Assembly: GCF_032823475.1 (NCBI RefSeq) | Contig: NZ_CP127915.1 | Span: 2,232,001-2,296,000, forward strand | Source: Acinetobacter sp. SAAs474 | GTDB taxonomy: Bacteria > Pseudomonadota > Gammaproteobacteria > Pseudomonadales > Moraxellaceae | DNA: 64,000 nucleotides | Direction: 5' to 3' | In this document: piece after piece, positions 59,788 through 64,000 of the stretch | Layout: every line of letters starts with the position of its first letter | Numbering within the stretch: the stretch's first letter is position 1 | The notes under the pieces: generated by a model | The model's database searches: none | Seen by the model: only the letters and a program-made list of their open reading frames with translations | Told to the model about the DNA's origin: nothing | Made by a program: the position numbers and the translations under genes

Positions 59788-61220
59788 GTCAAGATCAAGA
59801 TAAAACAAAGCGCGAAAAGCTGTTTAATAGTATTGGTGACAATATTGAAAAGTCTGAAAAGTTATTGGGTAATAAACTGTTTAGACCTTGGGGTGAAAAG
59901 TATAAAGCAGCATCACCTCAGGATTGGCAACAACAAGTAAAAGAGGTGACTGGTTCACAGAAACCATTGCAAGCGAAAGGTATTCTTTACACTATTGCAA
60001 TTATTTGTTTAATTCTTTTTATTTGGGCTGCATTTGCTAAACTCGATGAAATTACCCGAGGAGAAGGAGAAGTTATTCCATCCATGCAGATGCAAGTGGT
60101 ACAGTCTGTTGATGGTGGCGTTGTTCAAAAAGTCTTTGTCCAAGAAGGTGATCATGTCAAAAAAGGACAATTATTGGTTCGTATTGATCCGACCCGTTTT
60201 AGCTCTAATTTAAATGAAGTGACAGCAAAAATATTTGCCTTAGAAACCAAAGTGAAACGCTTAACTGCGCAGGTAAATGGTACAGCTTATGCTGCGAGTC
60301 CAATTCCTGCAGGCGTATCTACAAGTGAAGCGGCCAATATTTTATCACAAGAAAGTCAGTATTATAGCGAAAGCATGCGTGAGCTTAGTGCACGAACCAT
60401 GACCAATCAAGGTTCTGTATCTCAGCGTCAACAAGAGTCACAACGTGCCAGTGCTGCCTTAGCACAAGCAGAGCGTGCCTATCAAATGGCGGTACGAGAG
60501 TTAAATACAACTCGTCCATTATTAAATACTGGTGCAGTATCTGAAATGGATATTTTACGTTTAGAACGTGATGTATCGAATGCTGATGGTGAACGTAAAC
60601 AGGCTGCGGCAAATTTAAGAGCGATGAATGCTTCAGTAGGAGAAGCACGATCACGTACATCAGAAGGTGTTGTGACTTTAAAAAACCAGTGGCGTAATGA
60701 GCTTGCAGAAGCTCAGGCACAATTGGTCAGCTTAAAAGGTAGCGTATCCGGTGTTGCCGATCGCGTTAAAACAGCGGATATTCGTGCACCAGCAAATGGT
60801 ATTGTACAGCGTATTCATTTTAATACCTTAGGTGGTGTGGTTAAACCAGGTGATCAAGTTGCTGAAATTGTGCCATTAGATGGACAAATGATTGTTGAAG
60901 CAAAAGTATCACCTAAAGATATTGCATTTATTCGTCCTGGATTGCCAGCAGTGGTAAAATTTAATGCATATGACTTCTCGATTTATGGGGGGATGGATGC
61001 AACCGTAACTCATATTAGTCCAGATACCATTACCGATGATAAAGATAATACCTATTATTTAGTTCGTGCTGTTACTAAGCAGCCATCTTTTGGTAAAGGG
61101 TTATCGGTAATTCCAGGTATGACGGTTCAACTAGATATCATGACAGGCAAAAAAACGGTATTGTCTTATTTGATGAAACCTATCTTAAAAGCTAAATCCA
61201 ATGCATTGACAGAACGTTAA
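59784..61220 (+). CDS. HlyD-family membrane fusion protein (LapC-like)
   Basis: A 478-residue periplasmic adaptor joining the ABC exporter to the TolC-like channel. Cytoplasmic N-terminus, one transmembrane helix (ILYTIAIICLILFIWAAF, residues about 68-86), lipoyl half-motifs (VVQSVDGGVVQKVFVQEGDH, later IRAPANGIVQRI), a long coiled coil and the C-terminal VIPGMTVQLDIMTGKKTVLSY typical of type I HlyD proteins. Start GTG 59784 is coupled to the upstream gene. A strong terminator follows. Confidence 0.93.
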   Translation: MSQDQDKTKREKLFNSIGDNIEKSEKLLGNKLFRPWGEKYKAASPQDWQQQVKEVTGSQKPLQAKGILYTIAIICLILFIWAAFAKLDEITRGEGEVIPSMQMQVVQSVDGGVVQKVFVQEGDHVKKGQLLVRIDPTRFSSNLNEVTAKIFALETKVKRLTAQVNGTAYAASPIPAGVSTSEAANILSQESQYYSESMRELSARTMTNQGSVSQRQQESQRASAALAQAERAYQMAVRELNTTRPLLNTGAVSEMDILRLERDVSNADGERKQAAANLRAMNASVGEARSRTSEGVVTLKNQWRNELAEAQAQLVSLKGSVSGVADRVKTADIRAPANGIVQRIHFNTLGGVVKPGDQVAEIVPLDGQMIVEAKVSPKDIAFIRPGLPAVVKFNAYDFSIYGGMDATVTHISPDTITDDKDNTYYLVRAVTKQPSFGKGLSVIPGMTVQLDIMTGKKTVLSYLMKPILKAKSNALTER

Positions 61221-61259
61221 TCGAACAATTGTTAAAATAGTCTCATACGGCATACAAAT

Positions 61260-61291
61260 AAAAATGAGCATCTGAGGATGCTCATTTTTTT
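61260..61291 (+). terminator. Terminator of the exporter operon
   Basis: AAAAATGAGCATC / GATGCTCATTTTT with loop TGAG and a run of seven T. Confidence 0.92.
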
Positions 61292-61341
61292 GGCCTAAAT
61301 ATTATTAATATAACAAGTGGTGTAAATTAATCATCACAATA

Positions 61342-63015
61342 TTAAAAGTGTTGTGCAGATGCCAATTGCCACATTCGATAATAGAAGTTGTCCTGTGGCT
61401 GTTCTGGGTCATAGCTTAACAATTCACCTTCGGTAAGAAAGAAATGTAACTGTGCATAATTTTTAATCTCGCGATCATTAATACGCTGTGCTAAGTGATG
61501 TGCTTTAATATCTTGAGGATGTTCTAAACCAGCAGCAGCGAGCATTTCTGCCAAAGCATGCAGGGTATTTTTATGAAAATGATAGACTCGCTCTGCCTTA
61601 GTGGGTACGTGTAGTGCTTTTTGACGTTCTTTATCTTGAGTTGCGACACCGACTGGGCATTGATTGGTTTGACAACTTTGTGCTTGAATACATCCAATAG
61701 CGAACATAAAGCCACGTGCTGAATTGATCCAGTCGGCACCGATAGCCATGGTGCTTGAAATATCGAACGCACTGACAATTTTACCACTAGCACCAATTTT
61801 GATTTTATCCCTAATTCCAGCACCGACTAATGTGTTATGTATAAAGTGTAATCCTTCACGTAATGGTGTACCTACATTATCAATTAATTCAACGGGTGCA
61901 GCACCTGTTCCACCTTCTGATCCATCAACCACAATAAAATCTGGATAAATTTGAGTGTCGAGCATGGCTTTGACAATGCCCATAAATTGCCATGGTTGAC
62001 CAAGGCAAAGCTTAAATCCAACAGGTTTACCCAGAGAAAGTTCTCTTAACTGTTGAATAAAAGACATGAATTCTAATGGTGTATGAAATGCCGAATGATT
62101 AGATGGAGAAATACAGTCTTCATCTTGACTGACACCCCGAATTTTTGCAATTTCTGCTGAAATCTTATCTTTAGGTAAAATGCCACCATGTCCTGGTTTA
62201 GCACCTTGAGAGAGTTTAATTTCGATCATTTTAACTTGAGGTAATTTGGCCTGTTCAGCAAACTTTTCTGGATCAAACTTACCCTCTGAGGTACGACAAC
62301 CAAAATAACCACTGGCAATTTCCCATACAATGTCACCACCATATTCTAAATGATAAGGACTAATGCTTCCTTCACCCGTATCATGATAAAAATTTCCCAG
62401 TTTGGCACCTTTATTTAAAGCAAGAATAGCATTGGCACTTAAACTGCCAAAACTCATTGCTGAAATATTCATAATAGATGCATTATAAGGTTGTGAACAT
62501 TGCTCATTACCAATTGTAATTCTAAAAGTGGCTGGATCTGCCAGTTTACTAGGCGTCATTGAATGCATTAAAAAACGATAATCATCTTGATAAACATCGA
62601 CAATAGAGCCAAAAGGTTTATCTGAGCTTTCATTTTTTGCACGCTGATAGACTAAACTTCGTTGCATACGAGAAAAAGGTAAGGCATCTTGATCAGCTTC
62701 AATAAAATATTGACGAATTTCAGGTCGAAAATCTTCAAATAAAAATCTAAAATGTCCCATAATCGGATAATTTTTTAGAATAGAGTGCTTGTTTTGTAAA
62801 ATATCATATAGGCCAAGCAGGCTGAGTAGGGCAGAGATTAACCATAAGACATTCAGTAATTTTTCTGAAATGAAATAATAAATATAATGCGTATCATAGT
62901 TTAAACGTAACCAAAAGATAGCTACTAAAATGAAAATACTCAAAAACCAAATTGAATAGCGTGAAAAAAAAGTATTTAAAAACTTATGCCGTATGCTTTG
63001 TGATAAACTCGCCAC
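61342..63015 (-). CDS. FMN-binding glutamate synthase-domain membrane protein
   Basis: A protein of about 557 residues. Two N-terminal transmembrane helices (YSIWFLSIFILVAIFWL and LNVLWLISALLSLLGLYDI), then the glutamate synthase central/FMN domain: MSFGSLSANAILALNKGAKL, KLSQGAKPGHGGILP, DGSEGGTGAAPVEL and the Fe-S type Cys cluster CIQAQSCQTNQCPVG. This orphan family (GltB-like, without amidotransferase domain) has no proven reaction. The frame is open up to TTG 63096, but GTG 63015 with GGGGA upstream gives a better start. It converges on the exporter operon terminator. Confidence 0.82.
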   Translation of the reverse strand: MASLSQSIRHKFLNTFFSRYSIWFLSIFILVAIFWLRLNYDTHYIYYFISEKLLNVLWLISALLSLLGLYDILQNKHSILKNYPIMGHFRFLFEDFRPEIRQYFIEADQDALPFSRMQRSLVYQRAKNESSDKPFGSIVDVYQDDYRFLMHSMTPSKLADPATFRITIGNEQCSQPYNASIMNISAMSFGSLSANAILALNKGAKLGNFYHDTGEGSISPYHLEYGGDIVWEIASGYFGCRTSEGKFDPEKFAEQAKLPQVKMIEIKLSQGAKPGHGGILPKDKISAEIAKIRGVSQDEDCISPSNHSAFHTPLEFMSFIQQLRELSLGKPVGFKLCLGQPWQFMGIVKAMLDTQIYPDFIVVDGSEGGTGAAPVELIDNVGTPLREGLHFIHNTLVGAGIRDKIKIGASGKIVSAFDISSTMAIGADWINSARGFMFAIGCIQAQSCQTNQCPVGVATQDKERQKALHVPTKAERVYHFHKNTLHALAEMLAAAGLEHPQDIKAHHLAQRINDREIKNYAQLHFFLTEGELLSYDPEQPQDNFYYRMWQLASAQHF

Positions 63016-63393
63016 GAATAGCGTCCCCAAACGATTTAGATTTATTGAAGTAACAGTGCATTTTTTATATGGAAAGTTTAAGTATCGATTTGTCAAAATG
63101 TCGTTGATGCATCGTATTGTTAAATTGAATAGGTGTGACTATCGTGCTTCAAAGTTGACTATAAAAATAAGCAATGATGGCTTTGCAAAGGTTTAATACT
63201 GGAATATGTAGTGATTGTTTATTGAGATCAATTTACTGTTTTATGGAGTATTGATCACTTATTTGCTTTGCAGATATAAAATGTATAAGAGATAAAATAT
63301 ACCGTACTATGACGATATATTTTATCTGATAAAAAGCCAGCAGTGATGGCTGAATAGTCAATATATTTTGATAAAAATATGGGACTTAATCGC

Positions 63394-64000
63394 TTAAGAC
63401 AACGTTGTGTCGAGTGGTACCAGCATTAAAATGGCTTCATTAATTAGTTGAGCAAGATCTTCTAGAATGTCTGGATGATCTAAATTTTCATTAAGCTCAA
63501 TACATTGGCCATCTGCAAGCTGCTTTAATAATGGTGCAAAGCGTGTAGAGATACAAATTTGTTCACCATTAGCCCAAAAAAGAACATCATCATTTTGCTG
63601 TGTATAGAGCAGGCGAGAAGCTGGCTCTAATATAATTTGATAGCCTTCTTGTTGTGCAGCGAGTAAGTCATCTCTTGTAATATCTACACTTTCAGGAAGA
63701 TTTTCAGGGTATTTTGCTTCCGAAATTAAACGCATTAAAGCATCATCTAATAATGCAGAATCTTGTAACTGCTGTAATAATGCTGATTTTAAATCACTTA
63801 ACTCAGTATTAGAAACTTCTCCCACTGCAGTAACATGCTGACGTAGAAGATCTGATAGTGGTTTTTTAAGTTCAGTAAGATCAGCAAATGTATCACTGAC
63901 GCGATCCATCATTTCTGCGATATTCGGCATACGGAAACCAAAAGAAAACGTTAAACATTCATCTTCTGCTACACCGTAATGTGCTAGGCCTGGTGGTACA
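63394..64000 (-). CDS. Ribosomal oxygenase RoxA/YcfD-like cupin protein (C-terminal part, runs off the window)
   Basis: An ATG at 63930 could start a 178-residue protein, but the frame stays open to base 64000 and the extra part reads VPPGLAHYGVAEDECLTFSF, the distal JmjC/cupin strand with the iron-binding His of YcfD-type ribosomal oxygenases. The rest (GFRMPNIAEMMDR, then a helical dimer domain and a C-terminal winged-helix-like part with YTQQNDDVLFWANGEQI) fits the YcfD C-terminus. YcfD hydroxylates an Arg of ribosomal protein L16. The 5' end, with the HxD motif, is outside the window. Confidence 0.8.
   Translation of the reverse strand, partial: VPPGLAHYGVAEDECLTFSFGFRMPNIAEMMDRVSDTFADLTELKKPLSDLLRQHVTAVGEVSNTELSDLKSALLQQLQDSALLDDALMRLISEAKYPENLPESVDITRDDLLAAQQEGYQIILEPASRLLYTQQNDDVLFWANGEQICISTRFAPLLKQLADGQCIELNENLDHPDILEDLAQLINEAILMLVPLDTTLS

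Overview
The window is chromosomal DNA from a low-GC gammaproteobacterium, almost certainly Acinetobacter or a close relative. The evidence is a complete Acinetobacter-type rRNA operon (16S, tRNA-Ile, tRNA-Ala, 23S, 5S), the AT-rich codon use, and typical neighbourhoods: holB-pilZ-tatD, gspHIJK, cmk-rpsA-ihfB-lapA-pyrF, tusDCBE and prmB-aroC. The species cannot be fixed from the sequence alone.

Region 1 (1-18.2 kb) is mostly core genome: the holB end, pilZ, tatD, a TetR regulator, four type II secretion minor pseudopilins (gspH, I, J, K), queD, ung, an enoyl-CoA hydratase/HIBYL-CoA hydrolase homologue, tadA, cmk, rpsA, ihfB, lapA, pyrF, ruvC, fxsA, a LysE exporter, rpsT, an NAD(P)-binding protein, rraA and a DUF2057-type secreted protein. 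Region 2 (18.2-24.1 kb) is the rrn operon, with two candidate promoters, processing stems around 16S and 23S, and a terminator. Region 3 (24.2-30.8 kb) holds an ankyrin protein, argF, a TetR gene divergent from prpBC, and tusDCBE.

Region 4 (31.0-36.9 kb) is a decayed accessory segment next to an initiator tRNA gene. It has remnants of an IS5-family and an IS982-family transposase, a cold-shock gene coupled to a small unknown ORF, several small orphan proteins, two stretches that look like structured RNAs, and long gene-free AT-rich DNA. Region 5 (36.9-45.8 kb) mixes core genes (fumC, prmB, aroC, thiM) with a GalE-like protein lacking the family lysine, a phage lysozyme fragment, a probable orphan Imm33/DUF2185 protein and unknowns.

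Region 6 (45.9-61.3 kb) is a type I secretion adhesin locus: a giant repeat protein (ORF of 2642 codons), then a TolC-like outer membrane protein, an ABC exporter and an HlyD-type adaptor. The adhesin lacks its N-terminal module. It is joined head-to-head to an L,D-transpeptidase gene that has lost its signal peptide at the same point (about 48,125-48,145). This junction is the most striking feature of the window: a real rearrangement or an assembly collapse in repetitive DNA. The window ends with a glutamate-synthase-domain membrane protein and the C-terminal part of a RoxA/YcfD-like ribosomal oxygenase gene running off the edge.
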